From: Thermoplasmatota archaeon | Lineage (GTDB): Archaea > Thermoplasmatota > Thermoplasmata > Methanomassiliicoccales > Methanomassiliicoccaceae | Assembly: GCA_022709105.1 (NCBI GenBank) | Contig: JAKIXL010000003.1 | Span: 13,065-21,340 of the forward strand | DNA length: 8,276 nt | Reading direction: 5' to 3' | In this document: positions 1 to 6,084 of the stretch, one piece after another | Numbering within the stretch: position 1 is the stretch's first letter | Layout of the letters: each line of letters begins with the position of its first letter | Notes under the pieces: model-generated | Told to the model about the DNA's origin: nothing | Database searches by the model: none | What the model saw: the letters and a program-made list of their open reading frames with translations, nothing else | Made by a program: the position numbers and the translations under genes

Positions 1-1
1 A

Positions 2-1069
2 TTGGGCGGCCTCATCCACTGGCTGTTGGTCGACATAATCGGAGCGTTCGTCGGATGGCTCGGATTCCATGGCCTCGAGGCCTGGCTGGGCAGCCCCGGC
101 GTCCTGAACTTCGTCACCATCTTGATAGTGGCGCTCATCGTGTTCGTAGTGGGCATGCTGGTATCGATCACTCTGATCTGGCAGGAGAGGAAGACCCTCG
201 GCCGGCTGATGGACCGGCGCGGTACTCAGGTAGGTCCCATCGGCCTGTTCCAGAACTTCGCTGATGCCTTGAAGGTCCTGGTGAAGGAGCACATCGTTCC
301 CGAGGCCGCGGACAGCTTGGTGTACAACCTTGCTCCCGTGGTCATCATCGGGACCTCTCTGATGATGTTCGTGACCTTGCCCTACAGCCCGGGTTTCTAT
401 GTATCGAACCCCCAGTTGGGCCTCCTGCTCACGCTGGCGCTGTTCGGCATAGTGCCCTTCGCCGTGCTGCTCGGCGGCTGGGCCTCTAATAATAAATACA
501 CCCTCATCGGAGGGATGCGGGCGGCGGCCCAGATTATCGCTTACGAAGTGCCGCTCCTTCTGTCGGTCGTCGGAGTGGTCATCCTCACCGGCAGCCTGAA
601 CTTCTTTGAGATAGTGCAATGGCAGCAGGACAATGTCTGGCTCATCGCTCCGATGATCATCGGGGCCTTCACTTTTGTCATATCGATGGTGGCCGAGCTG
701 GAACGTGTCCCTTTCGACCTGCCGGAGGCGGAAGCCGAGCTGGTGGAAGGATGGGGCACCGAGTATGGTGGGATGAGGTTCGGACTTATCATGATGTCAG
801 AGTATGCCAGGGGGTTCGTTGGATCTTCCATCATCACCCTCGTCTTCCTTGGAGGATGGGACATGCCCGATTTCTTGAACGTCATACCTGTCGGGCTTTG
901 GTTCCTGCTTAAGGTGTTCATGGTGTTTGGCATAATCATCTGGGTCAGGGGCGCTCTGCCCAGGGTCAGGACCGACCAGATCCTCAACCTTGGATGGAAG
1001 AGGCTCTTGCCCCTGGCCGCGATCAACATCGCCATCGCAATCGTGTTCAAGACCGCGGGGGTATTCTGA
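2..1069 (+). CDS. nuoH: Complex I-like (Nuo/Fpo) membrane subunit H, probably 5'-partial or start at window edge
   Basis: Subunit H anchors the peripheral arm in the membrane and forms much of the quinone (or methanophenazine) chamber. The 355 readable residues are near full family length. About eight membrane helices are visible, roughly at 34-60, 108-126, 139-158, 184-198, 214-232, 272-286, 295-315 and 333-350. Family signatures are present: ERKTLGRLMDRRG followed by VGPIGLFQNFADALKVL (62-93), AQIIAYEVPL (176-185), the acidic loop ELERVPFDLPEAEAELVEG (232-250, the charged funnel near the quinone site), and RTDQILNLGWKRLLP near the end. The first possible start is TTG at base 2, but the frame is open to the window edge, so the true start may lie upstream and a few residues may be missing. 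The TGA stop shares one base with the nuoI start (TGATG), implying translational coupling. The family call is firm; whether the carrier is menaquinone, methanophenazine or another cannot be read here. Confidence 0.96.
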   Translation: MGGLIHWLLVDIIGAFVGWLGFHGLEAWLGSPGVLNFVTILIVALIVFVVGMLVSITLIWQERKTLGRLMDRRGTQVGPIGLFQNFADALKVLVKEHIVPEAADSLVYNLAPVVIIGTSLMMFVTLPYSPGFYVSNPQLGLLLTLALFGIVPFAVLLGGWASNNKYTLIGGMRAAAQIIAYEVPLLLSVVGVVILTGSLNFFEIVQWQQDNVWLIAPMIIGAFTFVISMVAELERVPFDLPEAEAELVEGWGTEYGGMRFGLIMMSEYARGFVGSSIITLVFLGGWDMPDFLNVIPVGLWFLLKVFMVFGIIIWVRGALPRVRTDQILNLGWKRLLPLAAINIAIAIVFKTAGVF

Positions 1070-1821
1070 TGGCGAGGAAGGAAAAGTCAAGAAGAGAGAA
1101 GGAGTTCGGTCTGACCGCCTACATCCTGAAGCCCATGCTTGTTACGGCGAAACAGACCTTGAAGTCCACCATAAACCGGCCCAATACCGTTCAATACCCC
1201 TGGGAGAAGCTTGTCCTCCCGGATGTGTTCCGCGGTAGGCCAGGACTGATATTCGAGAAGTGCATCGGGTGCGGCATCTGCATGCGCATTTGCCCAAACA
1301 GGTGCATTGAGCTGGTTGAGGTCGATGACCTCAAGCACGAGGAGGGGAAACCCCCGAAGAAGGTCAAGCGCCCCAGGGTCAACGTTGGCAGGTGCATGAT
1401 GTGCGGCTTCTGCGCTGAATATTGCCCCACTGACGCGATGATCGTCACGCCGGAGTATGAGCTGGCCGCCTACACTAGGGAGGAAATGATCTACGATCCG
1501 TACAAGCTGCAGTTCCCAGGGGTTCCAGGGAACGAGGTGCATATCGAAGAGATATTGCCCTCGGAGCTTAACAAGGGGGTCGCCCCCCGGCGGCACGTGG
1601 AACACGTTGACCTACCGGTTGTGGATGACAAGAAGTGCATAAGCTGCTCCCGGTGCGCCAAGGACTGCCCAGTGGGGGCAGTCAAGATGGTAGAGGTCGG
1701 GGTAAACGAGAAGGGCAGGCCGATCAAGAGGCCCGTCTTCGACAAGGAAAAGTGCGTCTCTTGCGAGACCTGTGTCGAAGTATGTCCCAAGGACGCCCTG
1801 ACCATGCAGGAGGTGCAGTGA
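1069..1821 (+). CDS. nuoI: Complex I-like iron-sulphur subunit I with an extra C-terminal 2x[4Fe-4S] ferredoxin domain
   Basis: Subunit I normally carries clusters N6a and N6b and passes electrons toward subunit B and the quinone site. This 250-residue protein starts at the ATG overlapping the nuoH stop; the frame stays open upstream, but an earlier start would lie inside nuoH. Residues about 10-60 form the usual N-terminal lead-in. The first motif pair is C65/C68/C71/C75 followed by P76, and C109/C112/C115/C119 followed by P120, as in normal NuoI. An approximately 70-residue linker (121-189) contains an E-Y-x-L-A segment and a Y-D-P-Y-K-L segment. A second pair follows: C190/C193/C196/C200-P and C229/C232/C235/C239-P, a complete bacterial-type 2x[4Fe-4S] ferredoxin fold. 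Typical NuoI has only the first pair, so four clusters are predicted. The frame is uninterrupted and ends in the strong ribosome binding site of the next gene. The family assignment is firm; the role of the added domain (direct ferredoxin docking or an extra electron wire) is inference. Confidence 0.95.
   Translation: MARKEKSRREKEFGLTAYILKPMLVTAKQTLKSTINRPNTVQYPWEKLVLPDVFRGRPGLIFEKCIGCGICMRICPNRCIELVEVDDLKHEEGKPPKKVKRPRVNVGRCMMCGFCAEYCPTDAMIVTPEYELAAYTREEMIYDPYKLQFPGVPGNEVHIEEILPSELNKGVAPRRHVEHVDLPVVDDKKCISCSRCAKDCPVGAVKMVEVGVNEKGRPIKRPVFDKEKCVSCETCVEVCPKDALTMQEVQ
1808..1815 (+). promoter_or_regulatory. Strong ribosome binding site for nuoJ1
   Basis: AGGAGGTG lies 5 nt before the J1 ATG and inside the last codons of nuoI. 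It fixes the J1 start at 1821 against the longer open frame that extends back into nuoI, and it supports independent initiation in addition to stop-start coupling. Confidence 0.75.
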
Positions 1822-2093
1822 TGCCGCTGCCATGGGATTTCATCATTTTCCTGTTCGTTGCCGCGGTAACGATAATCGCGGCCCTGGCCGTGCTATGGTC
1901 CAAGGAGATCGTCAGGAGCGTCATGTGGCTTACCCTGGCCTTCCTGGGAGTGGCATTCACCTATCTCTTCCTGGGCGCGGAGTACCTTGCGATCATCCAG
2001 ATAACGATATACGTCGGCGCGGTGGCTGTCCTGATGCTGTTCGGTATCATGCTAACCAAGCGCCGCCTGCTGGGAGGTGGCCGAGATGAATAG
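1821..2093 (+). CDS. nuoJ: Complex I-like subunit J, N-terminal half (J1)
   Basis: This 90-residue membrane protein corresponds to helices 1-3 of NuoJ, which helps connect the quinone site to the proton pumps. Helices lie at about 6-25, 31-51 and 55-78. The third holds the family signature AEYLAIIQITIYVGAVAVLM (53-72), matching the conserved Gly-containing helix whose bulge is thought to move during coupling. The protein ends shortly after this helix in a basic tail (KRRLLGGGRDE). The start ATG overlaps the nuoI stop by one base, and an AGGAGGTG site lies 5 nt upstream. The same frame is open further upstream inside nuoI, but that part translates to non-membrane sequence and is a shadow. Normal bacterial NuoJ is one chain of about 165-200 residues; here the second half is the next gene. 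Confidence 0.92.
   Translation: MPLPWDFIIFLFVAAVTIIAALAVLWSKEIVRSVMWLTLAFLGVAFTYLFLGAEYLAIIQITIYVGAVAVLMLFGIMLTKRRLLGGGRDE
2073..2080 (+). promoter_or_regulatory. Ribosome binding site deciding the nuoJ2 start
   Basis: GGGAGGTG(G) lies within the end of J1 and 5 nt before ATG 2086. It favours that ATG over GTG 2077, which would overlap the site itself. A private ribosome binding site argues that J2 is a true separate gene and not the product of a frameshift. Confidence 0.7.
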
Positions 2094-2316
2094 GCGCAAC
2101 GTCCTGATCGGTATCACTCTGGTGGCGTTCCTGGTCCTCGTGATCGGATCGCTTATGGCCGCTCAATGGCCGGCCGGTTCACTGGTCGAGACCGACAACA
2201 ACGAGCTTAGCAGCATATTGTTCAACGAGTACGGCCTTGCCGTCCTCATAGTCGGCATCGTGCTGTTCGTGTCCATGCTGGGAGGAGTGTTCATCGCCCA
2301 GGAGGAGAACGAATGA
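2086..2316 (+). CDS. nuoJ: Complex I-like subunit J, C-terminal half (J2)
   Basis: This 76-residue protein supplies the remaining two membrane helices of NuoJ, at about 6-26 and 48-70, separated by an external loop (ETDNNELSSILFNEYG) that resembles the region before the last helix of NuoJ. The chosen ATG at 2086 lies 5 nt after a GGAGGTG site at 2074-2080. The alternative GTG at 2077 falls within that site and is less likely. The coding region overlaps the end of J1 by 8 bases in a different frame (ATGAATAG), and its own stop overlaps the nuoK start (ATGA). It has clean boundaries, its own ribosome binding site and membrane topology continuing J1, so it reads as a genuine split subunit rather than a recent frameshift. 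The name rests on position and topology more than on strong sequence motifs. Confidence 0.87.
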   Translation: MNRRNVLIGITLVAFLVLVIGSLMAAQWPAGSLVETDNNELSSILFNEYGLAVLIVGIVLFVSMLGGVFIAQEENE

Positions 2317-2615
2317 TAGCGATAGAGTACTTCATTGGCCTTTCGGCCATCCTGTTCATCATCGGAGCGGTGGGCGTCCTCACGCGCAAGAGCGCCATCG
2401 TCGTGCTGATGTGCATCGAGCTGATGTTGAATGCCGCGAACATCAACTTCGTGGCGTTCTCCGCCTATTCGGGCAACATGAACGGCATGGTGTTCGCTCT
2501 CGTATCGATCGCGATAGCCGCCGCGGAGGTCGCGGTAGGCTTGGCAATAGTGCTGAACCTGTACAAGGCCAGAGACACCATCGGCCTTGACGAGGTCAAC
2601 CTCCTGAGGTGGTAA
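2313..2615 (+). CDS. nuoK: Complex I-like subunit K
   Basis: NuoK is a small three-helix subunit of the proton path between H/J and the antiporter-like subunits. The 100 residues match the usual family length exactly. Helices lie at about 5-23, 28-50 and 60-83. Both key membrane glutamates are present: E36 in MCIELMLNAANINFVAFS and E72 in SIAIAAAEVAVGLAIVLNLY, both essential for pumping in well-studied bacterial homologues. The start ATG overlaps the J2 stop by four bases (ATGA), with a GGAGGAG site at 2301-2307, 5 nt upstream. The gene ends in TAA directly before nuoL. Nothing appears unusual. Confidence 0.96.
   Translation: MIAIEYFIGLSAILFIIGAVGVLTRKSAIVVLMCIELMLNAANINFVAFSAYSGNMNGMVFALVSIAIAAAEVAVGLAIVLNLYKARDTIGLDEVNLLRW
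2606..2612 (+). promoter_or_regulatory. Ribosome binding site deciding the nuoL start
   Basis: GAGGTGG ends 5 nt before ATG 2618 but only 2 nt before ATG 2615. Spacing therefore favours the second of the two consecutive Met codons. It overlaps the last codons of nuoK. Confidence 0.6.
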
Positions 2616-2617
2616 TG

Positions 2618-4585
2618 ATGTACTGGAGCGAGCTGGCCTGGTTGATCCCCATCATCCCGCTGATATCCTTCGTCGTAGTCGGGTTCTTGGGCAACAAGGC
2701 GTTCAAGAGGATCGAGAACGGCGGTTATTTCGCCATCCTGATGGCTGCGGTCGCCTGTTTCCTGTCCCTAATGGTGGCGTTCGAGATATTGACCGGTGGC
2801 TACCCCGGCGGCACGTTCATACAGTCCATGAACTGGATGACAGTACCCGGGTTCACCTTCAACATGGGCATATACATCGACACGCTGACCGCCCTGATGC
2901 TGATCGTGGTGTCCTTCATTTCCACCCTGGTCGTCATCTATTCCGTCGGATACATGCATGAGGAGGGCGAGAAGAAGCGCCGCTACTACGCGGAGATCTC
3001 CCTCTTCATATGCGCAATGCTCGGACTGGTCCTGTCTTCGAACTTCCTGCAGATGTTCATCTTCTGGGAGATCGTCGGCCTATGTTCCTACCTGCTCATC
3101 GGCTTCTGGAACACCAAGCCTTCTGCCGCCTCTGCGGCCAAGAAGGCGTTCCTGGTGACCAGGATCGGGGACATCATGTTCATGCTGGGCCTGTTCATCT
3201 TCTTCGTCTGGTTCCAAGGCAACCTGGACTTCAGTTATATCTTCAACAACGTGGACGCCTTCCTCGGGGGGAACGACCTGCTCACCCTGGGAACGTTCTT
3301 CATCTTCGGCGGGGCGATCGGCAAGTCCGCGCAGTTCCCCCTGCATGACTGGTTGCCGGATGCCATGGAGGGCCCGACCACCGTGTCGGCCCTCATCCAT
3401 GCTGCGACCATGGTCAAGGCCGGTGTCTACCTTGTGGCGAGGACCTACCCTGTCATGGTGGAGACGCCGAACACGATGCTCATCATCGCCATCATCGGAG
3501 GCATAACTGCACTAATGGCGGCGACCATGGCGTTGAACAACCCCAACATCAAGCGGGTGCTCGCCTACTCGACCATCAGCCAGCTGGGTTACATGTTCCT
3601 AGCGCTGGGCACCGGCGGATACCTGTTCTTCCACACTCAGGAAACCAACGCCGGCTTCATGTCCGGCATGTTCCACCTGATGAACCATGCGTTCTTCAAG
3701 GCCCTGCTCTTCCTGAGCGCCGGCGCGGTCATACACGCTGTGCACACCGAGGACATGAGGCTGATGGGAGGACTGTCCAAGAAGCTGAAGATAACCTCCT
3801 TGGTGATGCTGATCGGTTGCATATCCATAGCAGGCATACCGCCACTGTCAGGGTTCTGGTCCAAGGATGAGATCTTGGCAGTGGTGTTCGAGACTGGCGC
3901 GGAGAATCCGCTGTTCTATGTGCTCTATATAATGGGCATCCTGACGGCGTTCATGACCGCCTTCTACATGTTCCGCCTATGGTACATGACCTTCGCCGGA
4001 GAGCCTAGGGACCATCACGTGTACGACCATGCGCATGAGTCTCCCAAGGTAATGTGGGTGCCGCTGGCCATACTCGCCGCGCTGGCGTTCGGTTCCGGGT
4101 TCGCCTTGTTCTTCGGGTTCTCCGAGGCCATACAACCTACCATGTTCCACCCCCATGCGGAAACGTGGACGCAGATCCTGGAGATCGTGTTCACCGACGT
4201 CCTGACGTACCTATCCATCATCGCGGCCGTGCTTGGCATTTTCCTTGCATACCTGATGTACAGGAAGAGGTCCATAAACCCCGACGTTTTCGTGGCCACC
4301 CCAGCCCGCCGGAAGATCTACGGTCTGCTCCTGGCGAGGTACGGCTTCACCGCCGCCTACGACTGGATCGGGCTCAAGGTCGTCTACGGAGTTGCTAAGG
4401 CGGTGGACTGGTTCGACCGGAAGGTCATCGACGGGATCGTCAACGGGTTCGCCATTGTGACCATAAAGGTGGGCAACATAGTTCGCAGAGGCCAGACCGG
4501 CTTCGTGCAATCCTATGCGGCCCTCGTAGTAGCGGGGGTGTCGATCATCGTCATCCTCCTCTTCCTCTTCGGAGGCGTGATCTAA
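2618..4585 (+). CDS. nuoL: Complex I-like antiporter-type subunit L (distal proton pump module)
   Basis: NuoL is the outermost pump module, and its C-terminal lateral helix runs along the membrane arm. The product is about 655 residues, a normal NuoL length. Key residues are present: E151 in FIFWEIVGLCSYLLIGFW, K236 in GKSAQFPLHDWLPDAMEGP, H261 in SALIHAATMV, K361 in HAFFKALLFLS, and K416 in GIPPLSGFWSKDEIL. After about residue 525 come a helix, a long amphipathic stretch with charged turns (about 550-625), and a final membrane helix near 635-653, consistent with the lateral helix plus its anchor. K267 sits where many NuoL proteins have Thr (MVKAGVYL versus MVTAGVYL). The start at 2618 is preferred because GAGGTGG (2606-2612) ends 5 nt before it; ATG at 2615 would be too close to that site but cannot be excluded. 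Confidence 0.96.
   Translation: MYWSELAWLIPIIPLISFVVVGFLGNKAFKRIENGGYFAILMAAVACFLSLMVAFEILTGGYPGGTFIQSMNWMTVPGFTFNMGIYIDTLTALMLIVVSFISTLVVIYSVGYMHEEGEKKRRYYAEISLFICAMLGLVLSSNFLQMFIFWEIVGLCSYLLIGFWNTKPSAASAAKKAFLVTRIGDIMFMLGLFIFFVWFQGNLDFSYIFNNVDAFLGGNDLLTLGTFFIFGGAIGKSAQFPLHDWLPDAMEGPTTVSALIHAATMVKAGVYLVARTYPVMVETPNTMLIIAIIGGITALMAATMALNNPNIKRVLAYSTISQLGYMFLALGTGGYLFFHTQETNAGFMSGMFHLMNHAFFKALLFLSAGAVIHAVHTEDMRLMGGLSKKLKITSLVMLIGCISIAGIPPLSGFWSKDEILAVVFETGAENPLFYVLYIMGILTAFMTAFYMFRLWYMTFAGEPRDHHVYDHAHESPKVMWVPLAILAALAFGSGFALFFGFSEAIQPTMFHPHAETWTQILEIVFTDVLTYLSIIAAVLGIFLAYLMYRKRSINPDVFVATPARRKIYGLLLARYGFTAAYDWIGLKVVYGVAKAVDWFDRKVIDGIVNGFAIVTIKVGNIVRRGQTGFVQSYAALVVAGVSIIVILLFLFGGVI
3833..3866 (+). 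repeat. 34-bp near-identical segment shared with nuoN (copy in nuoL)
   Basis: This segment encodes GIPPLSGFWSK in the twelfth-helix region of NuoL. It matches bases 7228-7261 in nuoN at 33 of 34 positions; the sole difference is A at 3844 versus G at 7239, which is silent (CCA versus CCG). Shared codons include ATA and TCA. It is a direct repeat formed by paralogous genes, not a mobile element. Confidence 0.8.
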
Positions 4586-4586
4586 G

Positions 4587-6083
4587 ATGTTCGAGAACTT
4601 CCCCATACTGTCCCTGCTGCTGATCGTTCCTCTGATCGGATCGATGATGACGTTCGCAGCGGGCAAGCATGCCAAGGCCGCAAGGTACCTGGCCCTGGTC
4701 TTTTCCGGGATCACCTTGGTCATCGCGACCCTCATTATCATGAACTTCTCGCTCAGCGCCCCGCTGGGCACGGAGTTCCAGTTCGATGAGGCATATGACT
4801 GGGTGCCCATGTTGGGCATATCTTACCACCTGGGCGTCGACGGCATAAGCATGCTGATGGTGTTCCTTTCGGCCCTGCTGGTCTTCCTGGCCATCCTGTT
4901 CTCGTGGGATGTCGAGGAGCGGACCAGCTCGTACATGGGGCTCATGCTGCTGCTGGACGTCGGAGTGCTGGGCGTGTTCACGGCTCTGGACTACTTCCTC
5001 TTCTACATATTCTGGGAGGTCGTGCTGATCCCGATGTACTTCCTCATAGCGATATGGGGAGGACCGAGCCGAGCATATGCTTCCATCAAGTTCTTCATAT
5101 ACACTCACGTGGCCTCGCTGTTCATGCTGCTGGGCATATTCGCCCTGTACTTCACGGCGAGCCCCCTGTTGGGAGCCCCCAGCTTCGACATGATAGAGAT
5201 AGCCTCGGTGTCCGGGGACATCGGGCATGCCCTGCAGCTGATCATCTATGCTGCGCTGTTCTTCGGCTTCATAGTCAAGATGCCGATGGTGCCCTTCCAC
5301 ACCTGGCTACCGGACGCTCACGTTCAGGCCCCTACCGCTGGATCGGTCCTTCTGGCCGGCCTTCTGCTAAAGATGGGGTCGTACGGTATCATCAGGATCT
5401 GCGTGTTCACCTTCCCCGACATCACGGTCGAGGCGCAGGTGCTCATTGCGATCATCGGCGTACTGTCCATCGTCTATGGCGCGTTCGCCTGCCTGGCGCA
5501 GACCGACCTGAAGAAGATGGTCGCATACTCGTCGATCAGCCATATGGGAATAGTGCTCCTTGGTATCGCCACCCTGACCGATCTAGGTATGGCCGCGGCA
5601 GTGTTCCAGATGTTCGCCCATGGATTGATAACGGCCGTCCTCTTCATGACCTGCGGCATGTTCCAGCATAAGGCCGGCACGAGGGAGATACCTCTGCTGG
5701 GCGGCCTGGCGCCGAAAGTACCCGTACTGTCAACGGTAATGATGATCGGGTTCATGGCCTCCCTGGGGCTTCCTGGTCTGGTGGGGTTCGTGGCCGAGTT
5801 CTCGGTGTTCACCGCCACCTACGACTTCTTCGACCTTTGGGTGATAGTCCCCATCGCCAGCGTGGCGCTGACCGCCGCGTACTATATATGGGCCATGCAG
5901 AGGTCGATATTCGGCAGCCTGACCACCAAGATAGATACCGAACACATTCACGATGCCTACTGGTTCGAGACCGTCCCTCTGGCGGTACTTATCGGCCTCA
6001 TCGCACTGTTCGGCATCTATCCTAGACTGGTGATGGACATCATCGTGCCGTCGATTCCCCGCATACTGACCGGGGTGATCTAA
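4587..6083 (+). CDS. nuoM: Complex I-like antiporter-type subunit M (middle proton pump module)
   Basis: NuoM is one of the three Mrp antiporter-like proton channels. The 498-residue length is normal, with about 14 membrane helices. Diagnostic residues are E144 in YIFWEVVLIPMYFLIAIWG, K231 in FIVKMPMVPFHTWLPDAHVQ, K262 in AGLLLKMGSYG, the KKMVAYSSISHMG helix (309-321) with H319, H345 in QMFAHGLITAVLF, and E404 in LPGLVGFVAEFSVF. Glu rather than Lys in this last helix separates NuoM from NuoL and NuoN, so the assignment is specific. The gene starts one base after the nuoL stop; a GGAGGCG stretch about 9 nt upstream can act as the ribosome binding site. Confidence 0.97.
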   Translation: MFENFPILSLLLIVPLIGSMMTFAAGKHAKAARYLALVFSGITLVIATLIIMNFSLSAPLGTEFQFDEAYDWVPMLGISYHLGVDGISMLMVFLSALLVFLAILFSWDVEERTSSYMGLMLLLDVGVLGVFTALDYFLFYIFWEVVLIPMYFLIAIWGGPSRAYASIKFFIYTHVASLFMLLGIFALYFTASPLLGAPSFDMIEIASVSGDIGHALQLIIYAALFFGFIVKMPMVPFHTWLPDAHVQAPTAGSVLLAGLLLKMGSYGIIRICVFTFPDITVEAQVLIAIIGVLSIVYGAFACLAQTDLKKMVAYSSISHMGIVLLGIATLTDLGMAAAVFQMFAHGLITAVLFMTCGMFQHKAGTREIPLLGGLAPKVPVLSTVMMIGFMASLGLPGLVGFVAEFSVFTATYDFFDLWVIVPIASVALTAAYYIWAMQRSIFGSLTTKIDTEHIHDAYWFETVPLAVLIGLIALFGIYPRLVMDIIVPSIPRILTGVI

Positions 6084-6084
6084 A

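Noticed and set aside
541..1050. 169-codon - strand open frame opposite nuoH
   Set aside because: It lies fully antisense to a confident gene, is Ser/Thr/Pro-rich without motifs, and has no plausible promoter or ribosome binding site.
994..1068. Upstream extension of the nuoI frame, adding 25 residues
   Set aside because: It would overlap nuoH by 75 bases and encode a His/Arg-rich stretch absent from the family. The TGATG junction at 1069 fits the operon pattern.
1821..2316. J1/J2 as a frameshifted pseudogene of nuoJ
   Set aside because: J2 has its own well-spaced ribosome binding site and ATG, the break falls between helices, and flanking genes are intact and coupled. A genuine split gene is more likely.
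4551..5300. Long open frame on the - strand (249 codons) opposite the end of nuoL and the start of nuoM
   Set aside because: It is antisense to two clear complex I genes, has a His/Gln/Glu-rich composition typical of antisense reading of membrane-protein codons, and shows no recognisable domain.
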